The notes: generated by a model not told the origin, from the sequence alone. A DNA stretch of 14,159 nt from Bacillota bacterium (GCA_021780795.1 JAJXYA010000413.1:1-14159); one strand, 5' to 3'. Shown: positions 1 to 8,792, counted from the first letter of the stretch. Translations and numbers: made by a program.

Positions 1-230
1 CCTATAAAGCAGGGGGACTGGATGGGAATATGCCTGCAATCATGAATGCTGCTAATGAAGTAGCTGTTGAATTATTTTTAGATCATAAAATTAAGTATTT
101 TCAAATAGAAGATATTATAGAAAAATGTATGAGCGAATTTGAACACAACATTAATCCAAATCTAGAAGAAATTTTAGAAATTGACTTAAAGGTAAGAGAA
201 TATATAAGAAATAATTATGTTACAGAATAG
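1..230 (+). CDS. dxr: 1-deoxy-D-xylulose 5-phosphate reductoisomerase, C-terminal fragment (5' end outside window)
   Basis: The open frame (codons from base 3) enters at the left edge without a start and ends at TAG 228-230, giving about 75 residues. The fragment begins YKAGGLDGNMPAIMNAANEV; the NAANEVAV segment is the conserved core of the Dxr C-terminal region, followed by the expected helical tail. Known family role: NADPH-dependent rearrangement and reduction of DXP to MEP, the committed cytosolic step of the MEP isoprenoid pathway. An ATG at 30 lies inside the conserved motif and is not a real start. rseP follows after 14 bp, which fits the common cdsA-dxr-rseP order, and a later enzyme of the same pathway (ispG) lies one gene further on. 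The identification rests on a short but distinctive piece plus context. Confidence 0.93.
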   Translation, partial: YKAGGLDGNMPAIMNAANEVAVELFLDHKIKYFQIEDIIEKCMSEFEHNINPNLEEILEIDLKVREYIRNNYVTE

Positions 231-244
231 GGAGGGAAATTAAT

Positions 245-1282
245 ATGAGTAGTATTATATCGAATATACCATACATTATTATGGCTTTATTAGCATTTAG
301 TCTTTTGGTTATAATACATGAATTAGGTCATTTTACTCTAGCTAAACTAAATGGAGTAAAAGTGCATGAATTTTCACTGGGGATGGGCCCAAAACTTTTT
401 GGAATCAAAGGAAAAGAAACTGAATATTTAATTAAAGCATTTCCTATTGGTGGATATGTTAAGATGGAAGGAGAAGAGTCAGGAAGCGATGATCCGAGAG
501 CTTTTAACAATAAAACTCCATGGCAAAAATTAAGTATAGTATCTGCTGGCGCGATTATGAATTTAGTATTGGCAGTGGTTCTATTTGCTATTGTGGGTGC
601 TGCAGAAGGGTATATATTACCTATAATAGGGGAAGTAAGTCCTAATAGCCCAGCCATGAAGGCCGGAATACAAGTTGGTGACAAAATTACTAAGGTTAAC
701 AAGGTTAATATAGATAGATGGGATCAGTTTTTAAATGAGATTTATACTTCCAAAGGGGAGAGTATGAACATTGAAATAGTTAGAAACTCACAAGTGAAAG
801 AAATCTCTATTACGCCTGTAAAAAATGAGAAGGAAAATAGATACATGATTGGAATAGCCACTTCTGGTGTGGAAAAGAAATTAAACCCTGGAGAAGCTGT
901 AATTTATGGATTTAATCAAACAATTAGTACAGCAAAACAAACCTTTGGATTTTTTGGGAGCTTATTTAAGGGTCAAGTTTCTGCTAATGATGTAGGAGGA
1001 CCAATAAGCATAATAAAAATTTCAGGAAAGGCAGCGCAAGCTGGATTTACAAAATTAATGTTCTTTACTGCACTATTAAGTGTACAACTGGGAATATTCA
1101 ACATAATACCTTTTCCAGCTTTGGACGGAGGATGGATTTTTATGCTTCTATTCGAAATAATATCAGGTAAAAAATTAGATGAAAATAAAGTTGGAACTGT
1201 AAATTATATTGGGTTTATGATTTTAATGGCAATAATGGTGTTAGTAGTCATTAAGGATATAGTCAGTCCAATAAAATTCTAA
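245..1282 (+). CDS. rseP: RIP metalloprotease RseP/RasP (site-2 protease family)
   Basis: This is a 345-residue polytopic membrane zinc protease. The HExxH zinc site is HELGH at residues 25-29 in the first membrane segment. The second metal motif is NIIPFPALDGG at 286-296, with Asp294 the expected third ligand. Hydrophobic segments lie at about 8-30, 101-123, 270-290 and 321-341, with a single PDZ-like domain at about 124-205. Known family role: intramembrane cleavage of anti-sigma factors after a first cut, and clearance of signal-peptide remnants. The start is well set: GGGAGGG at 230-236 sits 8 nt before the ATG and abuts the dxr stop. The protein is shorter than the roughly 420 residues of Bacillus RasP, but one PDZ is normal in clostridia. 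Its substrate cannot be read from this window. All catalytic residues are present. Confidence 0.95.
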   Translation: MSSIISNIPYIIMALLAFSLLVIIHELGHFTLAKLNGVKVHEFSLGMGPKLFGIKGKETEYLIKAFPIGGYVKMEGEESGSDDPRAFNNKTPWQKLSIVSAGAIMNLVLAVVLFAIVGAAEGYILPIIGEVSPNSPAMKAGIQVGDKITKVNKVNIDRWDQFLNEIYTSKGESMNIEIVRNSQVKEISITPVKNEKENRYMIGIATSGVEKKLNPGEAVIYGFNQTISTAKQTFGFFGSLFKGQVSANDVGGPISIIKISGKAAQAGFTKLMFFTALLSVQLGIFNIIPFPALDGGWIFMLLFEIISGKKLDENKVGTVNYIGFMILMAIMVLVVIKDIVSPIKF

Positions 1283-1296
1283 GAGAGAAAGACTAT

Positions 1297-1301
1297 GGAG
1301 G
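1297..1301 (+). promoter_or_regulatory. Ribosome binding site that decides the ispG start
   Basis: GGAGG lies between the first (1295) and third (1313) in-frame ATG. It is usable only by the ATG at 1313, with 11 nt spacing that is slightly long but acceptable. This favours the shorter IspG, whose N terminus also matches the family better. Confidence 0.6.
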
Positions 1302-1312
1302 CTATGAAAGTT

Positions 1313-2362
1313 ATGAGAGTGAGAGAAACAAAGAAGATAAAAGTTGGAAATGTATATATAGGTGGAGATTCAAAGATAGCAGTGCAGTCAATGACTAACA
1401 CTGATACAAGAGATGTAGAGGCCACGGTAAATCAAATTCTTCAGTTAGAAAAGGCGGGGTGTGACATTGTAAGATGTGCGGTACCCGATATGTTAGCAGC
1501 TGAGGCTATTAAAGATATAGTGAAAAGAATTCACATACCCTTAGTGGCAGATATTCATTTTGATTATAGATTGGCGTTAAAATCTATCGAGAATGGAATA
1601 TCTAAATTAAGAATTAACCCAGGGAATATTGGGAATATAGATAGAATAAAATTAGTTGCAGAGGCAGCTAAGGAGAAGGGTATTCCCATTAGAATTGGTG
1701 TAAACTCAGGGTCTCTAGAAAAAGATATTCTTGAAAAGTATGGTCATGTATGCGCTGAAGCATTAGTTGAAAGTGCGTTAAGGCATGTTGAAATATTAGA
1801 AAGTTTAAATTTTTATGATACAGTTATTTCTATAAAATCTTCTGATGTTGTAATGATGATTGAAAGTTATAAATTAATATCAAATAAGGTAGATTATCCG
1901 CTACACCTTGGTGTTACTGAGGCTGGAACAACGTGGAGAGGAACGATAAAGTCAAGTGTAGGTATTGGAGCACTTTTAGCTGAAGGCATTGGAGATACTA
2001 TAAGGGTATCATTAACTGGAGAAGTAGTTGACGAGGTTAAAGTTGGAATAGAAATTTTAAAATCTTTAGGTTATATAGATGAAGGAATTAAATTTGTATC
2101 ATGCCCAACCTGTGGTAGAACTCAAATTAATCTTATCAAAATTGCAAATGAAGTAGAAGAAAGATTAGCAAATTGCAATAAGAACATAAAGATTGCGGTA
2201 ATGGGATGTGTGGTTAATGGGCCAGGCGAAGCAAGAGAAGCTGACATTGGAATTGCTGGGGGCAATGGAGTTGGCCTCATATTTAAAAAAGGTGAAATAA
2301 TTAAAACTGTTAAGGAAGAAGATTTAGTAGAAGAACTTCTTCTGGAGATAGATAAACTATAA
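1313..2362 (+). CDS. ispG: 4-hydroxy-3-methylbut-2-en-1-yl diphosphate synthase (IspG/GcpE)
   Basis: This is a cytosolic [4Fe-4S] enzyme that converts methylerythritol cyclodiphosphate to HMBPP, the penultimate MEP-pathway step. Seen: an N-terminal TIM barrel beginning VKVGN-like (KIKVGNVYIGG) with the SMTNTDTRD signature, and a C-terminal cluster domain. The three Fe-S cysteines are in CPTCGR (codons at 2102 and 2111) and GCVVNGPGE (codon 2207), followed by the conserved Glu. Start: ATGs at 1295, 1304 and 1313 are all in frame. I choose 1313 (MRVRETKKIKVGN, 349 aa) because GGAGG at 1297-1301 lies 11 nt upstream; that same motif is inside the gene for the 1295 start and only 2 nt from 1304. 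The 1295 start would give 355 aa and has only a weak GAGAGAAAG before it. It sits 30 bp after rseP and 24 bp before polC, where Bacillus has proS instead. Confidence 0.95.
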   Translation: MRVRETKKIKVGNVYIGGDSKIAVQSMTNTDTRDVEATVNQILQLEKAGCDIVRCAVPDMLAAEAIKDIVKRIHIPLVADIHFDYRLALKSIENGISKLRINPGNIGNIDRIKLVAEAAKEKGIPIRIGVNSGSLEKDILEKYGHVCAEALVESALRHVEILESLNFYDTVISIKSSDVVMMIESYKLISNKVDYPLHLGVTEAGTTWRGTIKSSVGIGALLAEGIGDTIRVSLTGEVVDEVKVGIEILKSLGYIDEGIKFVSCPTCGRTQINLIKIANEVEERLANCNKNIKIAVMGCVVNGPGEAREADIGIAGGNGVGLIFKKGEIIKTVKEEDLVEELLLEIDKL

Positions 2363-2386
2363 AATGTATTATGCGGAGGAATACTA

Positions 2387-5300
2387 ATGAATGTAAGCCT
2401 AGCTGAAATGTTAAAAAATGATTTTGATTTAAATGAAGAAACATTAGTAGATGATATTAAGGTATTGAGAGTTCAATACCTTAAAAAAAGCAATAAATTA
2501 AGAGTGATAATCAAATCTTTTGAGGATATAGATGATAATAAAAACTTAATAATCAAAAACATTATTTCAAAACGATTATGTGCATTTGAAGATATACAGT
2601 TAATTTGTTACCGAGATGTATCAAATGCGACTTTAGAAGATGTAAAAGATAAGTTTTGGCTAGATATTGTTAATGTGATAGCTACCTCCCAACCTTCAAG
2701 TAAGGATAGTTTATTGAAATCTTCTAGGATAATTGAGAATGGTATACTGAAAATCCAGTGTGGTAATGATTTCATGTGCAAAATTCTAAGAGATAAGAAC
2801 ATAGAAATTCTTATAAAAAACACTATAAACGATATGTTTGGAGTTAATTCATTAGTTAAATTAGAACATAACAGTGAACTTTCTAAAGAAGATTATTTTG
2901 GGAAAAAAGAAAAGGAAAATGAAACTATAATAAATGAAATTATTAAAAACATAAATATAGAAAAGAAAGATAAACCTCAAAATAATAGCCAAAATAATAA
3001 GGATAATAATAGTGGCAATAAATCAAATAAGTACAATAGACCAGAGTATAAAAAAGATGAGATTGCTGATGAAAACACTATAATGGGAAGAAATATAAAT
3101 AGTGAGAGTATAGGAATAAAGGATATAAATGAAACTTCAGGAATAGTGTGTATCTGTGGTGATATTTTTAAAGTAAATATCGTTGAAACAAAAACTGGCA
3201 GAATAATTATCACCTTTTATATTACAGATTACTCAAGTTCAATTACAGTAAAATGTTTTCCAAAGCCTAAGGATGTAGAAAAGTTAATGGAAGAAATTAA
3301 AGTAGGACTTTTCTGTAAGGTACGTGGAGAAGCGAGTTATGATACCTATGCAAAAGAAGTTGTTGTAATGGCTAGAGATATAATCAAACTAAAAAAGATA
3401 GAAAGAATGGATACTGCAGAAGAAAAAAGAGTTGAGCTTCATATGCATACTCAAATGAGTGCTATGGATGGGATGAGTCCTACGAGTAAACTTATTGAAA
3501 GAGCTGCCAAATGGGGACATTCTGCAGTAACAATAACTGATCATGGTGTAGTGCAAGCTTTTCCAGAGGCTATGGACGCAGCTAAAAAGCATAAGATTAA
3601 GGTTATATATGGTGTGGAAGGCTACTTAGTGGATGATGGAGTACCAATTGTTATTAATAATCAAAATGAAAATTTAGATGATTGTTTTGTAGTTTTTGAT
3701 ATAGAAACAACTGGATTTTCCAGTGAAAATGATAAAATTATTGAAATTGGTGCAGTGAAAATTGAAAATGGTAAAATAGTGGATAGATTTAATGAATTTG
3801 TAAATCCGGGAGTAAATATACCATATAAGATTACAGAATTGACTGGAATCACAGATGACATGGTTGAATCTTCAGGCTATATTGAAGAAATACTGCCTAA
3901 GTTTTTAGAATTTGCAAGGGGTAGTGTAGTGGTAGCACATAATGCTGCCTTTGATACAGGTTTTATTAAAAAGAATTCAGAGAGGTTAAATTTAAACTTT
4001 GAAAGTGCAATTATGGATACAATTCCCTTAGCTAAATATTTATTTCCTAGTCTAAAACGATTTAAGCTGAACGTAATAGCTAAGCATTTAGGCATTTCCC
4101 TGGAAAATCATCATAGAGCTGTAGATGACGCAAAAGCTACTGCTGAAATACTATTACATTGTTTTGGCTTATTGAGAGAGAAAAATATTTTAGACTTAAA
4201 TACTTTAAACAAGGAATTTTTAGGTGACTTTGATATAAAAAAAGCAAACACCTATCATGTGATTATTTTAGCAAAGGATCAAATAGGTCTCAAAAATCTT
4301 TATAAGCTTATTTCATTCTCAAATTTAGAACATTTCCATAGAAGACCTAGACTTCCTAAAACTTTAATTGAGAAGTACAGAGAGGGACTTATAGTGGGCT
4401 CAGCTTGTGAAGCTGGGCAAGTGTATAAGGAAGTGCTTCAAGGAAAATCAGAAGAGGAGATTAGAAGTATTGTAGAATTTTATGACTATTTAGAAATACA
4501 ACCTCTTGAGAATAATAAATTTATGATCAAAAATGGCACTGTAAAAGATGAAAGTGAATTAATGGATATTAATAGAAAAATATGCGCTTTAGGCGAAAAA
4601 AATAATTTGCCTGTAGTTGCTACAGGAGATGTTCACTTTTTAGAACCCAACGATGAAGTTTTTAGAAGAATTTTAATGGCTGGAAAAGGCTTTTCAGATG
4701 CAGATGATCAACCACCTCTATATCTTAAGACTACTAATGAGATGTTAAGGGAATTTTCCTATTTAGGAGAAAAAAAATGTAGAGAAGTGGTAATTTATAA
4801 TCCAAATAAAATTGCTGAAATGATAGAAGTTGTAAAACCAATACCTGATGAAACTTATCCACCTAAAATAGAAGGTGCTGAAGATGAAATTCGTCAGATG
4901 ACCTTAGATAAAGTCCATTCTATATATGGGGAATCCTTACCAGAGGTAGTCCAAAAAAGGTTGGACAAAGAATTAAATTCTATTATAAATAATGGATATG
5001 CGGTACTTTACCTAATAGCTCAAAAATTAGTAGCGAAGTCCCTTGCTGATGGTTATTTAGTAGGTTCGAGAGGCTCAGTTGGATCTTCCTTTGTAGCTAC
5101 TATGGCTAATATAACAGAAGTAAACGGACTTCCTCCTCATTATGTATGTCCGAATTGCAAAAACAGCGAATTCATTTTAGATGGATCAATTGGTTCAGGT
5201 GCTGATTTACCTGATAAAGAGTGTCCGAGTTGCGGTGCACAATATATAAAGGATGGCCATGATATCCCTTTTGAAACCTTCTTAGGTTTTGAGGGAGATA

Positions 5301-6727
5301 AAGAGCCGGATATAGATTTGAATTTTTCAGGAGATAACCAAGCAGACATACATAGGTATACAGAAGTGTTGTTTGGAAAAGGGTATACTTTCAAAGCAGG
5401 GACAATTGGAACCATTGCTGAAAAAACTGCTTATGGGTATGTAAAAAAATATTTAGGTGAAAAAAACATGATGGTCCCTCAAGCTGAAGTAGAGAGACTA
5501 ACCCTGGGATGTACTGGTGTTAAGAGGACCTCAGGACAACATCCAGGTGGGATAATGGTTGTTCCAAGCGACAATGAAATATATAATTTTTGTCCAGTAC
5601 AACATCCAGCAGATGACCCAAATTCAGATATTATTACAACTCATTTTGATTACCATTCCATAAGTGGTAGGCTATTAAAACTTGATATACTTGGTCATGA
5701 CGATCCCACAGTACTTAGGATGCTTCAAGATTTGACTGGAATAGACCCGAAAACTATTCCACTTTCGGACCCTAAGGTTATAAGCTTATTTACGTCACCT
5801 GAGGCACTGGGGCTCACCATTGAAGAATTAGGTTGTGAAGTAGGAAGTTACGGACTGCCAGAGTTTGGTACGAAATTCGTTAGACAGATGCTCTTAGATA
5901 CACAACCTAAAACTTTTGCAGACTTAGTTAGAATTTCAGGATTGTCTCATGGTACAGATGTATGGCTTAATAATGCACAATACTATATTAAAGAGGGATT
6001 TACAACACTTAAAGATTGTATTTCTACAAGAGATGATATAATGGTGTATCTAATATATAAAGGCCTTCCAGCTAAGACAGCCTTTACTATCATGGAGAGG
6101 GTAAGAAAAGGTAAGGGACTTACGGAAGATGATGAGAAGGTAATGAGAGAACACGACGTGCCTGATTGGTATATAGACTCATGTAAAAAAATAAAGTATA
6201 TGTTTCCTAAAGGCCATGCAGTAGCTTATGTAATGATGGCGGTAAGAATAGCATATCATAAGGTTTATTATCCAAAGGCATACTACGCTACTTATTTTAC
6301 TGTAAGAGCAGATGACTTTGATGCTAATTTAATTGTAAAAGGTGAGAGTGCTATAAAAGCTAAAATGGATGAACTAACAGCTATGGGTAATGATATAGGA
6401 CAAAAGGAAAAAGGACTTCTCACAACATTAGAGTTATCTTATGAAATGTTTAAAAGAGGTATAAAATTATTAAATGTGGATCTTTATGAATCTGAAGCAG
6501 TTAAATTTAAAATTGAAGATGATGCCATAAGACCTCCATTAAGCGGACTTGAAGGCGTAGGTGAAAATGCTGCCAAAAGTATAGTTTTGGAAAGAGAGAA
6601 AGGTGAGTTCATATCAAAAGAAGATTTGAGAATTCGTTGTAAAGTTTCTAAGACAGTTATTGAAACATTGGATAATCATGGATGCCTAAAAGGTATGCCT
6701 AACACAAATCAGTTGTCGTTTTTTTAG
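2387..6727 (+). CDS. polC: DNA polymerase III alpha subunit, PolC type (Gram-positive replicative polymerase with proofreading exonuclease)
   Basis: At 1446 residues this is full family length. Order: N-terminal domain (about 1-170); Asn/Lys-rich linker (about 190-225); OB fold (about 235-335); PHP domain opening ELHMHT (His352, His354); an inserted DEDDh 3'-5' exonuclease (about 433-595) with DIET (Asp438, Glu440), HNAAFD (Asp523) and HHRAVDD (His576, Asp581); remainder of PHP; then the C-family polymerase. A zinc knuckle has CPNC at 921-924 and CPSC at 946-949. The palm carries [10 protein letters not shown] (Asp975, Asp977) and LDILGHDD (Asp1100). Helix-hairpin-helix repeats follow, and the protein ends QLSFF (1442-1446), the sliding-clamp binding peptide. 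All catalytic acids are intact. GGAGGA at 2375-2380, 6 nt before the ATG, supports the start. It is the last gene of the left transcription unit. Confidence 0.98.
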   Translation: MNVSLAEMLKNDFDLNEETLVDDIKVLRVQYLKKSNKLRVIIKSFEDIDDNKNLIIKNIISKRLCAFEDIQLICYRDVSNATLEDVKDKFWLDIVNVIATSQPSSKDSLLKSSRIIENGILKIQCGNDFMCKILRDKNIEILIKNTINDMFGVNSLVKLEHNSELSKEDYFGKKEKENETIINEIIKNINIEKKDKPQNNSQNNKDNNSGNKSNKYNRPEYKKDEIADENTIMGRNINSESIGIKDINETSGIVCICGDIFKVNIVETKTGRIIITFYITDYSSSITVKCFPKPKDVEKLMEEIKVGLFCKVRGEASYDTYAKEVVVMARDIIKLKKIERMDTAEEKRVELHMHTQMSAMDGMSPTSKLIERAAKWGHSAVTITDHGVVQAFPEAMDAAKKHKIKVIYGVEGYLVDDGVPIVINNQNENLDDCFVVFDIETTGFSSENDKIIEIGAVKIENGKIVDRFNEFVNPGVNIPYKITELTGITDDMVESSGYIEEILPKFLEFARGSVVVAHNAAFDTGFIKKNSERLNLNFESAIMDTIPLAKYLFPSLKRFKLNVIAKHLGISLENHHRAVDDAKATAEILLHCFGLLREKNILDLNTLNKEFLGDFDIKKANTYHVIILAKDQIGLKNLYKLISFSNLEHFHRRPRLPKTLIEKYREGLIVGSACEAGQVYKEVLQGKSEEEIRSIVEFYDYLEIQPLENNKFMIKNGTVKDESELMDINRKICALGEKNNLPVVATGDVHFLEPNDEVFRRILMAGKGFSDADDQPPLYLKTTNEMLREFSYLGEKKCREVVIYNPNKIAEMIEVVKPIPDETYPPKIEGAEDEIRQMTLDKVHSIYGESLPEVVQKRLDKELNSIINNGYAVLYLIAQKLVAKSLADGYLVGSRGSVGSSFVATMANITEVNGLPPHYVCPNCKNSEFILDGSIGSGADLPDKECPSCGAQYIKDGHDIPFETFLGFEGDKEPDIDLNFSGDNQADIHRYTEVLFGKGYTFKAGTIGTIAEKTAYGYVKKYLGEKNMMVPQAEVERLTLGCTGVKRTSGQHPGGIMVVPSDNEIYNFCPVQHPADDPNSDIITTHFDYHSISGRLLKLDILGHDDPTVLRMLQDLTGIDPKTIPLSDPKVISLFTSPEALGLTIEELGCEVGSYGLPEFGTKFVRQMLLDTQPKTFADLVRISGLSHGTDVWLNNAQYYIKEGFTTLKDCISTRDDIMVYLIYKGLPAKTAFTIMERVRKGKGLTEDDEKVMREHDVPDWYIDSCKKIKYMFPKGHAVAYVMMAVRIAYHKVYYPKAYYATYFTVRADDFDANLIVKGESAIKAKMDELTAMGNDIGQKEKGLLTTLELSYEMFKRGIKLLNVDLYESEAVKFKIEDDAIRPPLSGLEGVGENAAKSIVLEREKGEFISKEDLRIRCKVSKTVIETLDNHGCLKGMPNTNQLSFF

Positions 6728-6744
6728 GGAAATGCAATTAACCC

Positions 6745-6773
6745 TTGAAATAGCAAATTTTATATGATAGAAT
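6745..6773 (+). promoter_or_regulatory. Predicted sigma-A promoter of the rimP-nusA-infB operon
   Basis: The -35 is TTGAAA (6745-6750) and the -10 is TAGAAT (6768-6773), each 5 of 6 to consensus, with exactly 17 bp between them. TGA immediately before the -10 forms an extended -10. Transcription would start at about 6779-6782, leaving a leader of about 150 nt before rimP. It starts only 17 bp after the polC stop, so the operon has its own promoter and need not rely on read-through from polC. This is a sequence-based prediction. Confidence 0.8.
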
Positions 6774-6783
6774 GATATATATT

Positions 6784-6800
6784 AGTTATCGCTGATAATT
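6784..6800 (+). other. Small hairpin near the 5' end of the rimP leader
   Basis: Seven pairs (AGTTATC with GATAATT, one G-U) close a GCT loop only a few nt after the predicted transcription start. Such 5' hairpins can protect mRNA ends. The stem is AT-rich and weak, so it may be incidental. Confidence 0.35.
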
Positions 6801-6808
6801 TTACTGGA

Positions 6809-6833
6809 AGAGAGTAGGCCCGTCCTACTCTCT
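6809..6833 (+). other. Perfect 10-bp hairpin without a U-tract in the rimP leader
   Basis: AGAGAGTAGG (6809-6818) pairs without mismatch to CCTACTCTCT (6824-6833) across a CCCGT loop. The following bases, AATTTATTG, are not a U-tract, so it is unlikely to terminate by itself. It is the most stable structure in the gap and sits 9 nt before the terminator-like hairpin. It may be a pause, a protein-binding or processing element, or a block to 3' exonucleases on polC mRNA ends. Confidence 0.6.
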
Positions 6834-6842
6834 AATTTATTG

Positions 6843-6866
6843 AAACGCAACTCATGGTTGCGTTTT
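6843..6866 (+). terminator. Terminator-like hairpin with interrupted U-tract between polC and rimP
   Basis: AAACGCAAC (6843-6851) pairs perfectly with GTTGCGTTT (6857-6865) around a TCATG loop, 9 bp in all. The T run is short (6863-6866, partly inside the stem) and is followed by AATTATAAT, so the U-tract is broken. It is placed to end polC transcripts. Because the operon promoter lies upstream of it, it must also be passed by rimP operon transcripts, which makes it a leaky terminator or attenuator rather than a plain stop. Confidence 0.65.
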
Positions 6867-6932
6867 AATTATAATATTATGATTATTTATGTTAATAATT
6901 GTAGAAAATAATAATAAAAGGAGGGTGTTAAA

Positions 6933-7394
6933 ATGAAAAATGATACCTTGTTACAAAAACTTAGAAAAATAACTCAGCCAATAGTAGAAAAAAACAATTG
7001 TGAATTATATCATGTGGAGTATGTAAAAGAAGCAGGAGAAAATTTCCTGAGAATTTATATAGATAGTTCTAATGGAATATCTTTAGAAGATTGTGAAAAA
7101 GTAAGTAGAGCTACGAGTGAAGTATTAGATGTAGAAGACCCAATAACTGATAGCTACTATTTAGAAGTTTCCTCTCCAGGAATAGAGAGAATTTTATATG
7201 ATGACAATCATCTAGAAAAATACATAGGACATAATGTATTAGTTAATTTAAATAGTCTATATGATGGCAAGAAAAAGCTTGAGGGCAATTTATTAGGATT
7301 TTCTGATATACAAATAGAAATTGAATATGATGGGAATAATATATCCATTCCGAGAGAAAAGATTTCCATTGTGACTTTGAAACCAGTGCTGTAA
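6933..7394 (+). CDS. rimP: Ribosome maturation factor RimP (YlxS)
   Basis: This 153-residue cytosolic protein assists late 30S subunit assembly, in the family by acting around the S12 and central pseudoknot region of the 16S body. Seen: an N-terminal alpha/beta domain (about 1-85) with the family's DPITDSYYLEVSSPGIER block at about residues 69-86, then a small SH3-like beta barrel ending PREKISIVTLKP. Length equals the Bacillus protein. The start is secure: AAGGAGG at 6918-6924 is 8 nt before the ATG. It is the first gene of the operon, directly after the structured leader, and is followed by nusA after 13 bp. That rimP-nusA pairing is nearly universal in bacteria and strengthens the call. 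Confidence 0.96.
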   Translation: MKNDTLLQKLRKITQPIVEKNNCELYHVEYVKEAGENFLRIYIDSSNGISLEDCEKVSRATSEVLDVEDPITDSYYLEVSSPGIERILYDDNHLEKYIGHNVLVNLNSLYDGKKKLEGNLLGFSDIQIEIEYDGNNISIPREKISIVTLKPVL

Positions 7395-7407
7395 GGAGGA
7401 AGTTAAA

Positions 7408-8514
7408 ATGAATCAGGAATTTATTGAAGCATTGAGAGAAATTGTAGACCAAAAGGGAATCAGTGAAGATTTACTTTTTGAAACTATTGAAGATGCATTA
7501 GTTGCAGCATATAAGAAAAATTATGCTACTTTATCTAATAATGGCCAAAATGTAAAAGTAACAATGAATAGAGAAACAGGTGAAATACATGTTTATGGTC
7601 AAAAAATAGTTGTAGAAGAAGTCTTTGATGATGTTAATGAAATATCACTAGAAGAAGCTAAAGAGTATAGTCCTAGATATCAAATTAATGATACTGTTGA
7701 TATTGAAGTTACTCCAAGAAAATTTGGAAGAATAGCTGCACAATCTGCAAAACAAGTAGTTATTCAAAGAATTAAAGAAGCTGAAAGAAATATCATTTAC
7801 AATGAATTTATAACCAAAGAATTTGATATTATTACAGGAAGCGTTATAAGAAAAGATAGAGGAAATGTATTTATAGATTTAGGTAAAATTGAAGCTGTGC
7901 TTGGAGCTAATGAGCAAATGCCTGGCGAGGAATATAATTTTAATGAAAAATTAAAACTATATATTGTTGAGGTTAAAAATACTACTAAAGGTGCTCAGAT
8001 AGGAGTATCAAGAACTCATCCAGGTCTTGTAAAACGATTATTTGAACTAGAGGTACCAGAGATTTTTGGTGGAGTTGTTGAAATAAAAAGTATTTCAAGA
8101 GAAGCAGGTTCAAGAACTAAAATTGCAGTATATTCAAATGATGAAAATGTTGATGCTATGGGAGCTTGTGTTGGACCAAAAGGTACTAGAGTTCAAAATA
8201 TAGTTAATGAATTAAGAAATGAAAAAATTGATATCATTAAGTGGAGCAAGAAATCTGAAGAGTATATTTCAAATGCTTTAAGTCCTGCAAAAGTATTGAA
8301 TGTAGTAGTTGAAGAAGCTTCTAAATCTGCAAAGGTTATAGTGGATGATAATCAATTATCTTTAGCTATAGGAAAAGAAGGCCAAAACGTTAGATTGGCA
8401 GCTAGACTTACAGGTTGGAAAATTGACATTAAGAGTAAAACTCAAGCCCACTATAACATGGAAGTAAGTGGAGTTATTGAAAATGAAGTAATTGAAACCA
8501 TTACTGAAGAGTAG
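7408..8514 (+). CDS. nusA: Transcription termination/antitermination factor NusA
   Basis: This 368-residue RNA-polymerase-associated factor controls pausing, intrinsic termination and, with other Nus factors, rRNA antitermination. Domain order: N-terminal RNAP-binding domain (about 1-125), S1 domain (about 133-200, with GSVIRKDRGNVFIDLG), KH1 (GPKGTRVQNIVNEL, about 254-267) and KH2 (AIGKEGQNVRLAARLTGW, about 322-339). The C-terminal acidic repeats of the enterobacterial protein are absent, as is usual in Firmicutes. AAGGAGG at 7393-7399 overlaps the rimP stop and lies 8 nt before the ATG, suggesting coupled translation. As a termination factor it is the obvious candidate to act back on the weak terminator in its own operon leader; this regulatory link is inferred. 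Confidence 0.97.
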   Translation: MNQEFIEALREIVDQKGISEDLLFETIEDALVAAYKKNYATLSNNGQNVKVTMNRETGEIHVYGQKIVVEEVFDDVNEISLEEAKEYSPRYQINDTVDIEVTPRKFGRIAAQSAKQVVIQRIKEAERNIIYNEFITKEFDIITGSVIRKDRGNVFIDLGKIEAVLGANEQMPGEEYNFNEKLKLYIVEVKNTTKGAQIGVSRTHPGLVKRLFELEVPEIFGGVVEIKSISREAGSRTKIAVYSNDENVDAMGACVGPKGTRVQNIVNELRNEKIDIIKWSKKSEEYISNALSPAKVLNVVVEEASKSAKVIVDDNQLSLAIGKEGQNVRLAARLTGWKIDIKSKTQAHYNMEVSGVIENEVIETITEE

Positions 8515-8525
8515 GTGATAGTTTT

Positions 8526-8792
8526 ATGAAGGTTAAAAAAATACCTCAGCGCATGTGTACAGGTTGTATGGAAATGAAATGTAAAAAGGAATTATTGCGT
8601 ATTGTTCGTAGTAAAGAAGGAGAAATTTCCATAGATTTAAGCGGTAAAAAGCCAGGTAGAGGTGCATATATTTGTAAGAGTATAGAGTGCTTTGAAAAAT
8701 CCTTTAAGACAAAAAGATTAGAGCGAAATTTAGGCGGAAAAATAAGTGAAGAAATTTATGGGAAACTAAGGGAAGAGATAAGTCATGAATAA
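8526..8792 (+). CDS. rnpM: RNase P modulator RnpM (YlxR family)
   Basis: This 88-residue basic protein matches the YlxR (DUF448) family: RMCTGCMEMKCKKELLRIVR near the N terminus, then KKPGRGAYICKS and a Lys/Arg-rich helix (KTKRLERNLGG). Cysteines come in pairs (11/14 and 50/55), typical of many but not all members; zinc binding is possible but not shown. The Bacillus relative has been reported to bind RNase P RNA and lower its activity, hence RnpM; applying that here is by homology. The start follows GTAGGTGAT, which overlaps the nusA stop codon, 11 bp between genes. Its 3' end overlaps ylxQ by 8 bp. It probably acts in the cytosol on RNA, consistent with the translation-related operon. Confidence 0.92.
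   Translation: MKVKKIPQRMCTGCMEMKCKKELLRIVRSKEGEISIDLSGKKPGRGAYICKSIECFEKSFKTKRLERNLGGKISEEIYGKLREEISHE

Larger units (their letters stand above)
6780..6932 (+). promoter_or_regulatory. Structured 5' leader of rimP, candidate transcription attenuator
   Basis: From the predicted start site to the rimP ATG the RNA can form three hairpins in a row: 6784-6800, 6809-6833 and 6843-6865. An AT-rich, apparently unstructured stretch of about 50 nt follows, then the ribosome binding site AAGGAGG at 6918-6924. I see no convincing alternative pairing that would act as an antiterminator. In Bacillus subtilis the operon containing nusA is known to be autoregulated by NusA-dependent termination in the leader without an antiterminator. 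The arrangement here fits that model, but the function is inferred. I cannot assign a known riboswitch class: no T-box, SAM, FMN or similar core was recognised. Confidence 0.55.

Noticed and set aside
328..702. 124-codon open frame on the - strand inside rseP
   Set aside because: It lies wholly antisense to a well-conserved gene, has no ribosome site or recognisable motif, and is explained as a shadow of the rseP codons.
692..710. Direct repeat of AAGGTTAA in rseP
   Set aside because: Only two short copies encoding KVNKVN in the PDZ region; no larger repeat structure.
4398..4418. 9-bp hairpin with GTG loop inside polC
   Set aside because: Pairing includes one G-T and no T-run follows; the bases encode the conserved GSACEAGQ segment, so coding constraint explains it.
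5140..5415. 91-codon open frame on the - strand inside polC, over the zinc and palm region
   Set aside because: Antisense to one of the most conserved parts of PolC; no independent coding signal.
6854..6868. Possible leader peptide ATG-GTT-GCG-TTT-TAA within the terminator-like hairpin
   Set aside because: Only four codons, no ribosome binding site, and its sequence is dictated by the hairpin stem.
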